Origin: Oxytricha trifallax
Taxonomy: Eukaryota; Ciliophora; Spirotrichea; Sporadotrichida; Oxytrichidae
NCBI GenBank assembly: GCA_000711775.1
Contig: ARYC01000141.1
Coordinates: 24,348 to 88,347 of the forward strand
Length of the DNA: 64,000 nt
Direction: 5' to 3'
In this document: positions 1 through 9,849 of the stretch, piece after piece
How positions within the stretch are numbered: position 1 is the stretch's first letter
Layout of the letters: the number at the start of each line of letters is the position of its first letter
Program-made: the position numbers and the translations under genes
The notes under the pieces: generated by a model
The model's database searches: none
The model's input: only the letters and a program-made list of their open reading frames with translations
What the model was told of the DNA's origin: nothing

Positions 1-276
1 TTAATTATTATAAAATAAGACTAATTAATTAAGTTGATAATTCAATAGAGAGTTTATTAATTAAGATGTTTAACTCATTTTATTTATTAATTTACATATA
101 AATTATAAATTTTATTGTTGTTACAAGAAGCTAAAATGAATATAATAATTAGGTTCCCTAATTATTTAATGTTGTCAATTTTTAAAGGTTAAATACATAT
201 AACTTGAAAGAGTTTACATTATTGAATTAATTTAATTTATATATTTACTTCATCTAATCATACAAACAATTATTAA
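1..276. other. AT-rich germline sequence, no gene seen
   Basis: Very AT-rich with no coding piece I can support. It lies downstream (minus-strand sense) of the copy III fragment at 277-332, so it is probably IES or spacer of that locus. Confidence 0.5.
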
Positions 277-332
277 ACTACTTTGAATTTCTTAGTTTAA
301 TAGAGTTCTTTATTATTAAAAGATCTAATTGT
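277..332 (-). CDS. Copy III: last piece of X block (cadherin-like protein)
   Basis: The minus strand reads IRSFNNKELYQTKKFKVV with TAA as Gln. It matches the pieces at about 33634-33686 (copy I) and 47936-47990 (copy II). It ends in the 14-bp string ACTACTTTGAATTT (plus strand, 277-290), also found at 33634-33647 and 18326-18339, which looks like the pointer joining this piece to the C block. The preceding coding piece of this copy lies about 6.5 kb away, from 6852 rightward. The mature protein would be a large membrane protein with cadherin-like repeats. The rest of the C-terminal part lies outside the window. Confidence 0.6.
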
Positions 333-424
333 AACTATTATATATAATAAATATAGTAAACTTAACTACTTGATTTGATCATCAAACTAGAAGATAGTTA
401 TAAAAAATTATTCTTTTGTCTTTT

Positions 425-466
425 GGGAGTAAAAATTAACCCATGCATGGTTAAAATTTACTCCGA
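425..466. repeat. Palindromic terminal repeat, left copy
   Basis: GGAGTAAAAATTAACCCATG followed by CATGG and then TTAAAATTTACTCC: the repeat is itself an imperfect palindrome. It matches 4679-4720 with few changes, in inverted sense when the flanking CCGAA is included. Interpreted as the left end of the 421-4724 element. Confidence 0.65.
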
Positions 467-622
467 AACTATGTGCAGAAAATTTTGCTATGACTACACT
501 CTTGGAAAATTCAATACCAAACAGTTAACTTTTAAATATTTAAAAATCTTCCAATATTTCAATGCACAATGGTTAAATAAGGAAAATTTCGAAACAATAA
601 CATAAATAAAACTCCCATAAGA

Positions 623-1716
623 ATGCAGCCTCAGCAAGCAAACTTTAATCAGTTACTTTTTGAAGAACTAACGAGATATGCATTTCAAGATCTCCAGAAA
701 GATAAAGAATTCATCTGTACTTACTGCAGAATCCCTTATGCCAATCCATAATCCAGAGCAACTCATTGGAGCAAATCAAAAACTTGCAAAGAATATCACA
801 GAATCCAGAGAGTAGAAGACCTCCTATAAAATTTGGAATGCTTGGGATGTGGAGATACATTCGATACCCTCTTTAACTGTCATAGACACATGAATGGTTG
901 CGCAAAAGTAGAAATTTCGTAGATACCTGAAAAAGAAACACTCTATGATGAAAAAGTTTTAAATAGATGGAATTATGGCAACATGAAATTCTTAAAGTAG
1001 CAGCAAGACCCAAATTAATCACATTTAAAACTTCCAGAGTTTGTTTTTGAGGTTAAAGGTGGATACATTTGTTAGAAATGGGTGAACTTTTTCAGATAGT
1101 AATTTAGATGTGGGTTGCCAATAAAAATGAGGTCAGATGTTGAAACGATTATCTCTGGGTGAATTTAAGAGCTACAATGTTAAAAGTGAATGGCTATCTA
1201 TTCAAGATAGTAGTTCAAGATAATCCCTGGAAGGGTTAAAATGAGCTTCCATATCAATATTTATCAATAAAGAGCCTAAGATAAATTCCACTAAAATAAA
1301 TTCAATAAGAAGGCATCATATTCTACTGGACCCTCTTCAATACTCAAAACGATGGATTAAAAATTTTAAAATAGTAGGGTTATGAGGTAGTCAAGACACT
1401 TACTTGGTTTAAGTACACAAATTTGGGAAATCCTATAAATAGTAAAAGTCCACAATATTCTAAGGAATATTGTTTGATTGGCATCAAGGGTAGCTTATAT
1501 AAAAACATGATTGATAGAATTCAAGATGAAATACATGCAAAGAGAAGAGAGCATTCAGAGAAACCAGAAGAATTCTGGAACATGATTGTTGAATTGTTTG
1601 GAATGGAGTACAGATTGGAGATCTTTACAAGATCAAATTCAAATAGGATGCATACAGTTCACATTGGGAATGAGATAGAAGGAGAGGAGGAATTGAGGAT
1701 AAAAAAATATAAATGA
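623..1716 (+). pseudogene. MT-A70-family adenine methyltransferase-like protein, frameshifted
   Basis: With TAA/TAG as Gln, frame 2 is open from the ATG at 623 to a TGA at 1160. Frame 1 is open from 1144 to the TGA ending at 1716. Joining them near the GGG at 1157-1159 (one base missing) gives a protein of about 363 residues. The N-terminus has two Cys/His clusters (CTYC...H...C, and CLGC followed by CHRH and C) resembling degenerate zinc fingers. The C-terminal half follows the MT-A70 plan: NLRATML...GYLFKIVVQDNPW (catalytic DPPW replaced by DNPW), then LPYQYLSIKSL, GIIFYW, GYEVVKTLTWFK, KEYCLIGIKG, AKRREHSEKPEEFW and RLEIFTRSNSNRMHTVHIGN. Known members methylate N6 of adenine in DNA or RNA; ciliates use such enzymes on DNA. 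Family assignment is confident; activity is doubtful because of the frameshift and the altered motif. It sits beside a transposase inside a terminal-repeat element. Confidence 0.8.
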
Positions 1717-1948
1717 TTAGTTAATTAACTTAAATAATTTATCTAAAAACTAAATATAAATAAATAAATTTTAAAAGTATTTAAAATAGTTAGAAATTAA
1801 AACCTTCTTATAGTTAATTATTATACTAAGTCTAAAACTTTATTTTTTATTTATTCATTCAGGGTGTTTGAGTTTTGTTTTGTTTTTTAGGTTATTTAAA
1901 TTTTTTTCCCATGGTACGCATGTATTTACCAGCTCAAACTGTCTAAAA
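1717..1948. other. Tail-to-tail spacer, no gene seen
   Basis: AT-rich spacer between the convergent methyltransferase-like gene and the transposase. No further coding signal seen. Confidence 0.5.
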
Positions 1949-3547
1949 TCAAATCTTCTTTAGATGAATAGCATCTTTAGCATGAGTGAGACAGCTGAAA
2001 AAACTTTTCCTAATCCAATCAAAATTAGTAGACAAAATCTGTAGAATCAAACTTTTTATAAACTCTTCTCTGCTAGATGGCTCAGTAATAAATGGTCTAT
2101 CCTTTTTAATTGCTGCAAAAAAATTTTCTATTGGGGCCAAGTGAAATTAATAAGGGCCGAGATACATGACTGAAATACAGAGCAATCTAAATTTTTAAAG
2201 TGCCACAACACTTTTATGATAAGTTGCGTTGTCCAAGATAAAAATTACATTCGGTCTCCAGTTTAGCTCATTCTCATCAAGATAGTCAATGATCTAATGA
2301 ATGAAGTAAATGACAGTACTGCTATTGTTTTTTCCAATATTAAGTGTAAAAAAAACTCTCCCGTCACTTAGTACTGCTGCAATCATATTCACTCCATACA
2401 CTCAAACTAATTGGTCATTGTAATTTCTTGAACCTTTTTAACTCCAGCTTTTCCTAATATTAGATTGATTCTAGATACTGCTTTCATCGATATTGATCAG
2501 CAGCTTCTTATCATCCAAGTATTAGACGAAGTTAAAGGCTGCAAGTTACCTTTGCTTTAGACAGTCGTTGCTATTTGTTCTTCTGTCAATCATATACACC
2601 TTCTTATAAGCAAACCCTAAATCCCTGGCCATGATATTTCTTATCTGTTTCGTTGATATATTTATTCCAAGAGTTTGGTTTAATTTCTATTGGACTTGTT
2701 AAGCAGATTAAATTTGCTGATTATGGAATTAAGCAAAGTTGATAACTTAATTTATGAGTCTTGATTTGAAGAGTCTCGAGTTAGTTTTACATAGTTATTT
2801 GTGGTCCTTCTTTTGTGAACTTATTCCAATTATCTTATTTATTAAGTATCTACTCAAATTAAAGCGTGCCATTAACTGGCTCTTAGTGCACCCATGATCA
2901 TGAAATAAATTAAGAATTTTCTCACTCTTACACATTTCAGCTGTTTGTTTAGACTCTTTGTAATAGACTTTTGATCTTGCCTAAAAATAAAAGTTTTGGT
3001 TTTTTCGATTAAAAAGTAAACAACTTACATTACTCGATATGGAGGATAAAGGTCCTAATTATGGGGTTTCTGAGAATCTTTTGGTAATTTAATTATTTTA
3101 GCAATGTTTTCTCCGGCTTGAACTATTTTCTTCATAGTATGAGTCTTGCAATTATTCGATAAGTTTTATTGCTTTATCAACTTATTCTGAAGTTAAAGCA
3201 TTTCCCATCTAGCTGTCTGAACTACTAAGACCAATCAGACGGCGTGGATCAATAATGACAGTGCTGTAGGTCTAACCATCAATTCACTATACAAGGGCGT
3301 CCTCAAGAGTCTTTATTCGTGATTAGGTTAGTGAAATTAATTTAAAATTTTCTACATCGTAATGCCCAGGCACTATTAGGCAGGTGGTTTTACAAAGTAC
3401 AATTTCGTCACCAGGATTATTTTCATTATTTCCAAAAATTCTAGAGTCTTCAATGTTTTCATTCTCGATTGAGTTCAAAAAATTTTCTGATGCGAAAAAT
3501 TCTCTTATGTCTTGCTGCTTATATGCCTCCTTAATATTACTTTCCAT
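1949..3547 (-). pseudogene. Tc1/IS630-type DDE transposase, one intron, two in-frame TGAs
   Basis: Read on the minus strand with TAA/TAG as Gln. Exon 1 is 3547-3029 (173 codons), followed by a GT-AG intron at 2981-3028 (48 bp, phase 0), then an exon to TGA 1949-1951. Residues after the intron contain a helix-turn-helix-like stretch (SQLMARFNLSRYLINKI). The catalytic core follows: LLINIDESS (first Asp), IFILDNATYH (second Asp), and GPYQFHLAPIENFFAAIK (Glu). The spacing and the APIENFF motif are typical of the IS630/Tc1/mariner superfamily, to which the ciliate TBE and Tec transposases belong. Two in-frame TGAs (3284-3286 and 2402-2404) break the frame, the second where Trp would fit. The enzyme would cut and join element ends; this copy looks decayed. 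It lies between two plus-strand genes in the same element. Confidence 0.85.
2981..3028 (-). other. Intron in transposase gene
   Basis: Minus-strand GTAAGT...TTTTTAG, 48 bp. Removal joins exon 1 (exactly 519 nt) to ARSKVYYKESKQ in frame. Confidence 0.6.
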
Positions 3548-3729
3548 TTTTTGTTTATAAAGTTATTAAACTTTATTTAAAAATTATTTCTATATAGATT
3601 ATTCATTATGGGGTATAGTAATTTAGTTAGCTACTAACAATTGTTAATTTAATTGCTTATTTTAAATAAACCTTATTATTATTAATCAGGGTAATAAATA
3701 TTTTTTATCAGCCCCTCTAAACTTTCCAA

Positions 3730-4564
3730 ATGCTCTCAAATAATAATTTACAAGAGATCCATGTCAGCTAGGTGAGAAATAAAATTGGGTCAAAAAAAGA
3801 GCTTTACGATTTTTTGACATAGGAATGTGGGGCGTATCTGCCCAAGATGAATTGCTCAAATATATACTTCTTTAGAAGCATACTAACAGGAGAGAAAGAG
3901 GTAATAATTTAAATTGTAAATTTCAATAGTTCTTAAAACGATGTGATGTGATAGTTTCAGCTGTTCCCCAAATAGAGGGTCTGACAGCAGATGACTTCCT
4001 ATCGCACGCTGAAGGCAAGCCCTCTCTTTTGAAATTCCTTCCCGATTAAATGGATTGGCTCCATTTAGACAAAAATGGATTACAGATATTCTGTTATCAT
4101 TAGATACAGATGGAGTCAACAATATGATACAAAGTGCCAAAGAATAGAGAAGGATAAGACTTGATACCTCACAAAATAACTTAGTGCATATGAAGCCACA
4201 ATTCATAGAGGCTCTGAATAATTCTATTTCTTATAGCGGTAAGCTTATAATGACTTGTCATTGTTATTTAGTAAACAAAGGAAGGTCTGCATATTTGCTC
4301 AAGCAGAGCACAAAAAGAAAATCAAGATAGCACAACTAAGAGGAAGAAAAATAGAGTCAGAATCCCGGTGCTAAATCTAAGTAAAAATTTATGGAGTAGA
4401 ATTAGAGAGTAAGAAATGAGATTAACGATCTTAGGGGACAGGTTGAAGAACTTGTCAACTATAAGCAGTTGGTGATGCAACTCCATCAAGGAGGGATAAT
4501 AGACCAGGAGGGGAATCCTTTAAGCTCATAGCCTAGTTAATAGAATAACAATTATATGATATGA
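3730..4564 (+). pseudogene. Third ORF of the transposon, unknown function
   Basis: Plus-strand ORF with TAA/TAG as Gln, from ATG 3730 (MLSNNNLQEIHVSQVRNKIG) to TGA 4562-4564. Two GT-AG introns restore continuity: one near 3901-3929 joins LTGEKE to FLKRCDVIVSAVP, and one near 4240-4273 joins SISYS to VNKGRSAYLL. A one-base shift is needed near 4015 to pass from LSHAEGK to ALSFEIPSRLNG. The C-terminus is Gln/Lys-rich with a short heptad-like stretch (NEINDLRGQVEELVNYKQLV). I do not recognise a family. Its position inside the terminal repeats next to the transposase suggests an accessory transposon protein. Confidence 0.5.
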
Positions 4565-4678
4565 GTGAATTTAATTGAGAGCTAAAGTTTTTAATTATTA
4601 AGCCATTAAAAAATAATTTTATCTCTTTAAATTAAAACTTGTCAAGTTTTATCAACTGTATAGCAAACTTTTATATTC

Positions 4679-4720
4679 GGAGTAAAAATTAACCCATGGG
4701 TGGTTAAAATTTACTCCCCA
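4679..4720. repeat. Palindromic terminal repeat, right copy
   Basis: GGAGTAAAAATTAACCCATG, then GGTGG and TTAAAATTTACTCC. Counterpart of 425-466 in inverted orientation (TTCGG on the inner side). Taken as the right end of the 421-4724 element. Confidence 0.65.
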
Positions 4721-4724
4721 ATGT

Positions 4725-5317
4725 GAAATGTCAAAATTATGATGTTTTAGCAAACCCCATCGATGTTTGGTAGTCATGATCAAGCATTTAAGAAGTATTA
4801 CAAACTCTGTTAAAGTATTTCAGAGTGTTAGAAACTCTTACAAACTCTTACAAAATATTACCAACAAAAAGCATCTTATAAAATTTCAAGAAAATTTTGA
4901 CTAAATCAATTCTATCTATCTTGCACACTATGAATTTACTAATAAAGATGAGACCTATTCAACACTCAATTTATTTTCTAATTCAATAATACCATCATAT
5001 TGCTGGTAGTATTAGTGTAAGTTGTCATAAGATAACTTAGATCTTTGTTTATTTTACTTTAGATAATAATTTCAATTCATTTTTTAACACTTTGTTAGAC
5101 TTTGTAATACTTTTACAAAATTCATGTTACTTAAATCAAAATTAATGTTGTTAAGAATAGTTGTCAATTATTTATTAATAGCAATTTAAAACATAGTGAA
5201 ATTCAGATTAAAAAAGCAACATACAGAATAAGAAAACTTTTAATTTGAGCACTTCTATATTTATCAACAGTTTTCCTTATAAATAGCTTGACAATATAGA
5301 ATTAAATAGTAACAAAG
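4725..5317. other. Spacer with AAACCCC motif, no gene seen
   Basis: AT-rich. AAACCCCAT at 4752-4760 is the mirror of the ATGGGGTTT at 6809-6817, so 4752-6832 could be a second small element that abuts the first. This is suggestive only: the match is under 12 bp. Confidence 0.3.
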
Positions 5318-6738
5318 ATGGGCAAGGCATCCAAAAAAAACCAAATAAGAAGCATTTATAGGTGGCGGCTTTCAACTAAGAGTAGGAGGACTCAGGATAT
5401 ACAGCAGAATTTTTCAACGATGAGCAGCTTTCGGATCTGAGGTACGAAAAGTAGAGGACAAGTATAATGGAACTCCTTAAGAATAAAAATATTATTGGCA
5501 AGAAGTCTTACAAGCAGGTTAAAATATAGCTGTAAGAAAGTTTCGGACCCGAAGTTATTAAGGCCCATAAGGAATGGATTATCAACACTTTAAATGCCAG
5601 AAAATCAGAGAATAAAAGTAATACACCCGCTAAGTCTATATTATCACATCAAAAGAAGAGTACTTCGAAGACAAGCTAAATTATAAATGCAAAACAATAA
5701 ATTAAGCCTTTAATGGATGATTAAAAATCCTCAGTAAGTCTATAGGAATCAATTAAAAGTTAGGGACAGCAATTTGAAGAACAATCCTTATCCTCAAACT
5801 AGAGACACACGGAAGAGGAGATAACGGACTCTTAAACGGACACCACCTTCCCTGAGTTAAATCAAATTGATGAACTTATAACAACAAGGTTTGAAGAGCT
5901 GACCACAAACTCTATGAAAGATCTTTATGATCGACTACTCATTAAAGTACCTGAAATTTTGGAGACTGATCTGATAGCAAAGCTTAATAATCAAGTTGCT
6001 GAAGTCGTAATGAAAGTACAAGAGGTAGAGGTGAAGTTTAAAAATATTGACCTTCCAGCGATTTCAGAGCTGGTTTGCTAAGGGTGAGAAGAGATAGAAT
6101 AAGCTTTCAAGATTTTGGTCGCTGATATAAAGGGTGTTGCACCAACTATTGGGATTGCGACCCAGGAGTCATTGGCCAGCCATGTTAGGAGAGTACATGA
6201 ACAAATATCAACTCTTACAAAATCAATTGAATGTGCTAATAACCGGATAAAAGAATTGTCTGATAATTATAGTAGTTAACTTGAAATAATAACGCAATCT
6301 CAGTCCAAGCACGATCGTTAATACGAAATGGTCGATAAAAACATAAAAAACGTAATAGACCAGGTTAACAAGATCATGGTAGACCACAAACTAGGTGTTG
6401 CTGAAAGCTTGAATGCTATAAAGGATAATGTGAAATCCGCGAATAATCGCATCTCAAAATTTGAGAAACTTGATTAATAAAATTAAGGTGAACAAATATA
6501 GCAACAGTGTCTTTAAAACTAAAATGCACCTTAGAGCTATAGCATGTAACAGTAATAAAAAAAGTAGGAGAAAGGATATAATACAACTCTTGACACTGAG
6601 CATACAATCTAAAAGTACAACTAAGGAAATGTGAACGTTTAAATCATTAAAATTGACAACAAGACATATATTCATGAATAGGAAAGCAAAAAACTTATTC
6701 ATGTTATTAAGCAATCTGATTTATAATTATCAATCTGA
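5318..6738 (+). pseudogene. Coiled-coil protein ORF, frameshifted, germline-limited
   Basis: The ATG at 5318 gives MGKASKK, then an A8 run (5333-5340). One extra A would continue into PNKKHLQVAAFNQEQEDSG and a long open frame to TGA 6736-6738. A single in-frame TGA (6085-6087, where Trp would fit) interrupts it. The predicted product is about 470 residues: a basic N-terminus, a Ser/Gln-rich linker, then long helical stretches such as IDELITTRFEELTTNS, EVVMKVQEVEVKFKNI and MVDKNIKNVIDQVNKIM typical of coiled coils. The family was not recognised. It ends 72 bp before a G4T4 tract and lies in the inflated IES, so it is probably transposon cargo. Confidence 0.55.
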
Positions 6739-6809
6739 TGCATTTCTATAACTATCTACTTACATTTACTCTAAAAATTCTTATATGCCATCATCAGCTT
6801 ACAACTCAT

Positions 6810-6832
6810 GGGGTTTTGGGGTTTTGGGGTTT
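6810..6832. repeat. Telomere-type tract G4T4G4T4G4T3
   Basis: Two and a half units of the spirotrich telomere repeat, G-rich on the plus strand, as at a right chromosome end or the right end of a telomere-bearing (TBE-like) transposon. It abuts copy III sequence, 20 bp before the IES edge at about 6852. Confidence 0.9.
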
Positions 6833-6851
6833 ATCACAATTAATATTTTGA

Positions 6852-7330
6852 TAGTAAGAGTGATTTCTATTTATGTGTCTTCAAATTGTTTATCTTTTGT
6901 AAAAATACTGGTTTCCAAAGTATTTTTATCAAAATCCAAGAAATTTTTATGGACATCAACAGAAGGATTTAATGAAGTCAAGGAATATAATAGTTCCTAT
7001 ACACAGTAGGAATTATTGTACTTTACAATATATTTTAAAATACTTTGGTTGAGTAATTTGGAACTTAGTAGGGTTATCTCCAATAAAGTATAATTGATCT
7101 TAGATTACTAGGCTACTTTAGAATCTAGGATACCAATCGCAATATTTCCTTGTGATTTTAAAACTAAGTGAATCATGAGTATCCATTAATGTATTGTCTA
7201 TATAAAATAATTAAGCCTTTATTCCAATATAGTATAATTTTTCTTCTTCTAGCTATTCCAGAAGGTTATTATCAATTTTTAGGATGTAGGGAGGTGCTTG
7301 ATCCCAAGTGAAAGATTGCAAAACATTATA
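6852..7330 (-). CDS. Copy III: X block, cadherin-like repeat
   Basis: Minus strand, TAA/TAG as Gln. Reads IYDQQNYNVLQSFTWDQAPP, YILKIDNNLLEQLEEEKLYY, IGIKALFYIDNTLMDTHDSL, KYCDWYPRF, then QLYFIGDNPTKFQITQPKY. After removal of a 22-bp IES at 7019-7040 it continues NNSYCVQELLYSLTSLNPSV and DVHKNFLDFDKNTLETSIFT. The pattern (Y-x-I-G-x-x-x-x-F at a repeat start, DTHDSLSFKI and Cys at a repeat end) matches cadherin-like beta-sandwich repeats of large ciliate surface proteins. Close paralogues lie at 33634-34283 and 47936-49159. One in-frame change near 7140 (Gln for the Asn seen in copy I) does not break it. Confidence 0.6.
7019..7040. other. IES with TACT pointer (copy III)
   Basis: TACT at 7019-7022 and again at 7041-7044. 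Removing 22 bp joins QPK-Y to NNSYCVQ in frame on the minus strand. The same pointer bounds a 28-bp IES at the homologous site of copies I and II. Confidence 0.75.
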
Positions 7331-7399
7331 ATTTTACTGATCGTAAATTTAAATAAATTATTTGTAATTGCATAGCTATCAGTACATGTTTAAATCTAA

Positions 7400-8184
7400 T
7401 AAAAAGTAATAGTACCAATATTTAATTTTAATATTATAATTCAAGCACATAGGAATTTACAACATCCATTAAATTATTATTCAATTATCAATAAAATGTT
7501 TACTTATACAATTAAGTGTATAAGATATCATTATTAAATTATCCTTTTTTTTTTACATTTTCTTCTATTTTCTTATAACTAAAATTTTTTAATTTTAAGC
7601 TTTTAATAGATATCTTATACATAAGCTGTTGTTTTTAGAATAATTATTAAATTAAATGATATTTTTTTTCATTTATATCATATATTAATAAGATTAAAAT
7701 AAAGATAATTACATTTAAAAGTAGTTATTATAAATCTTGTAATAGCAAATTCAAGTATGATTTAAATATAAAAATTAAAATAAAAATAACTAAATTCAAT
7801 CCCTTAATCAGTGGAGACTAAACTAAGAAAATAAAATTTAGTTCAATTTTAACTTACAGTCATTTCATTTGTTTTATACATATTATTTTTTAATTTTTGT
7901 TTTATATTTATATAATCCAATAAATTTTAAGTAAAAACTCTCTAAATTCAATAGTTTATGATATCTTAATAATTTATCAAGATATCTTAATAAATAACTA
8001 TTATAATCTATATTTAATATATTTATATTTGTGAAATAAAAATATGCAAAAATAATAATAATTATAACTAATCCTCGTTGGGGGCTCAAAGGCCCCCGGA
8101 TATGATAGTGGTAAATCACTATAGAAGGGTCAGAGCCCTTTATATAGTCAAGCATGTCTATTTGTTTTAATGTAAACTGAGACT
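7400..8184. other. AT-rich spacer, no gene supported
   Basis: Between the copy III X block and the minus-strand ORF ending at 8185. Contains an imperfect GGGGGCTC/GGCCCCC hairpin near 8080-8097. The standard-code minus ORF at 7883-8188 is AT-rich and lies downstream of the real stop at 8185, so it is not called. Confidence 0.4.
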
Positions 8185-9470
8185 TCATCTTCTTCTTCTC
8201 TTATTGTTTGTCTTCTCTTCTTGTTTCCTCTTCTGCCTCCTTTTTTCCCTTTCTTTCTTACTTACCCTGTGCACGATTATTTCGTTGTAATCTTTATCTA
8301 AATATTTGAATTAATGATCAAAGTTTTGAATTATTATAGAGAAATTGATCTAATTTTTGGCGACTACTCCTTTGAGTCTTGAAATGATGAGCTGTATCAT
8401 GTCACTTCTTAGGAAGTGGGTATGCTTTTGGAGGCATTTAGAATTGATTTGAACCCTATTATTTTTGTAAGGTTCTTTTTCAGTATTTACTAATACAATG
8501 CTGCTAGCATTTGCATCTACATTCTTTAGGAGTATTAGTGGTGTTTATTTTATCATAGCAGCTGCTAGCTCACCTGATTGTAAGTAAGTTTCTACTCCTT
8601 TCTACGACTTAGCTATTATTTTGCTTAGTGCTTAGTAGATTAGTGACCCCATATATTAAATGTAATCTACGAATCAACTCAACGTTTCATATTGAGCAGA
8701 GTTAATTCCTTAAACCCAGAGTGATATAATTGATTCTCTTGTATCAATTCTCTCTTATAGTTGTGCTTTTGTTAACATGTATGCTATTTATTCATCTTCT
8801 TATGGGTCTTCAAGGTATGATTACTATATTTATTATTTTTAATTTTTGGATCCAGCGTGAATTTCCATATTTTATTGTTAACTCATTTATTAATTAATAA
8901 GTATTGGATCCTCCTAAATTATTAATTTCCTAAACCGTGGGTTTAGAGTATTTATTGCTATCTGTCACTGATTTTTTAGGAGTTCAATTATAGTTACCAC
9001 ACTAGATGAGTCTATATAGGATTCATCACTGGACCTCTCTATAATAATCACTCCAGTCAGAGTCACCATCATCATAATCATAAATAATTTTCTTATCAAT
9101 CTTTAATTTTTGTTTGAATAATTATACACTTTTTAATTATTCAATCTCATCTCTTTGCTTTGTGATATTATTATTATCCCACTCTTTGATTTTTAGTTTC
9201 ACTTGCTCTATTTAAGCATCTTTATTTTCTGATATAAAAGGTTTGCGAATATGTCTAATTTTATCTTCGGTAGTGGAGTAGGAGGCGCTCTATTATCTTA
9301 TTCTTTGCTTATTTTAGTTTCTGCTAAGAATTTATTATTAACTTTTATTTATCTGAGCAGTTAATACAGTTGGAGTATCTAAAATTGGGTGGGGGTCTCT
9401 CTATTATCTTTATCAAATTAGAGCTCTTATATTAGTAATTAGTACTGCTTTGATAGAGTTGTAGTCTAGT
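8185..9470 (-). pseudogene. Basic-tailed protein ORF, decayed, unknown function
   Basis: Minus strand with TAA/TAG as Gln. From about 9470: a low-complexity N-terminal half in shifting frames (NKFLAETKISKEQDNRAPP, then DAQIEQVKLKIKEW and DYDDGDSDWSDYY). A long clean stretch follows: LEDPQEDEQIAYMLTKAQ, RESIISLWVQGINSAQYE, YMGSLIYQALSKIIAKSQ, KGVETYLQSGELAAAMIKQ, LRSDMIQLIISRLKGVV, KYLDKDYNEIIVHRVSKK, ending in a very basic tail (KRRQKRKQEEK...RRRR) and TGA 8185-8187. One in-frame TGA lies at 8674-8676 (Trp fits) and about two frameshifts lie upstream. The family was not recognised. It starts next to the C4A4 tract at 9480; acidic then basic regions suggest a nucleic-acid-associated protein. 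Probably mobile-element cargo. Confidence 0.5.
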
Positions 9471-9479
9471 GTGGTAATA

Positions 9480-9495
9480 CAAAACCCCAAAACCC
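9480..9495. repeat. Telomere-type tract CA4C4A4C3
   Basis: C-rich on the plus strand, as at a left chromosome end or the left end of a TBE-like element that would extend rightward. It faces away from the G4T4 tract at 6810-6832, so the two are not the ends of one element lying between them. Confidence 0.8.
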
Positions 9496-9849
9496 TTTCA
9501 GGAGTTTGATTGAGTTTTTGATTGATAAAAGTAGACTATTAGTGCATTCTTTATTAGGGTTTTAATAGAGTTCATGTAGTGGTTTAATATTTAAATTTTA
9601 GTAATTTAAGTGAGTATATGCGAGATTTGGTTTCAGTTTATGACTGTAAGTCTAATGATTTACTATTTAAATTGCGTTATGGGTTTTATGAATATAATGA
9701 TCAGCTCAAGCCTATTCTAAATTACACATCTATAGCAAGCTCCTGCAATAATAATAATTATTATACTATATTAATTATAAATTTAATTAAGATTATTTAA
9801 ATTGATAGATACTCCATAATTGACAAATAATCTAAAAATTAAATTTTAA

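Larger units (their letters stand above)
421..4724. mobile_element. DNA transposon with MT-A70-like gene and DDE transposase
   Basis: Bounded by two related, individually palindromic repeats (425-466 and 4679-4720) in inverted orientation, with the CCGAA end facing inward on both sides. It carries an MT-A70-like gene (plus, 623-1716), a Tc1/IS630-type transposase (minus, 1949-3547) and a third ORF (plus, 3730-4564). All three read with TAA/TAG as Gln. Each carries at least one lesion (frameshift or in-frame TGA), so this copy is probably dead. No target-site duplication could be identified. Cargo and termini together suggest one unit, but it could instead be part of a larger element reaching the G4T4 tract at 6810. 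Confidence 0.6.
329..6852. other. Inflated IES of copy III, filled with mobile DNA
   Basis: The same junction between two X-block pieces is about 41 bp in copy I (33683-33723) and about 62 bp in copy II (near 47990-48030). Here it is about 6.5 kb and holds a 4.3-kb transposon, a further ORF and a G4T4 tract. Homology of the flanks is clear; the exact pointer in this copy is not resolved. Confidence 0.6.

Noticed and set aside
4752-6832. Second TBE-like element with AAACCCC ends
   Set aside because: Left and right ends share under 12 bp and the left lacks full C4A4 units; kept only as a note.
7883-8188. Minus-strand ORF MKSQFTLKQIDMLDYIKG...
   Set aside because: Starts just after the TGA of the basic-tailed ORF; AT-driven composition and no family support.
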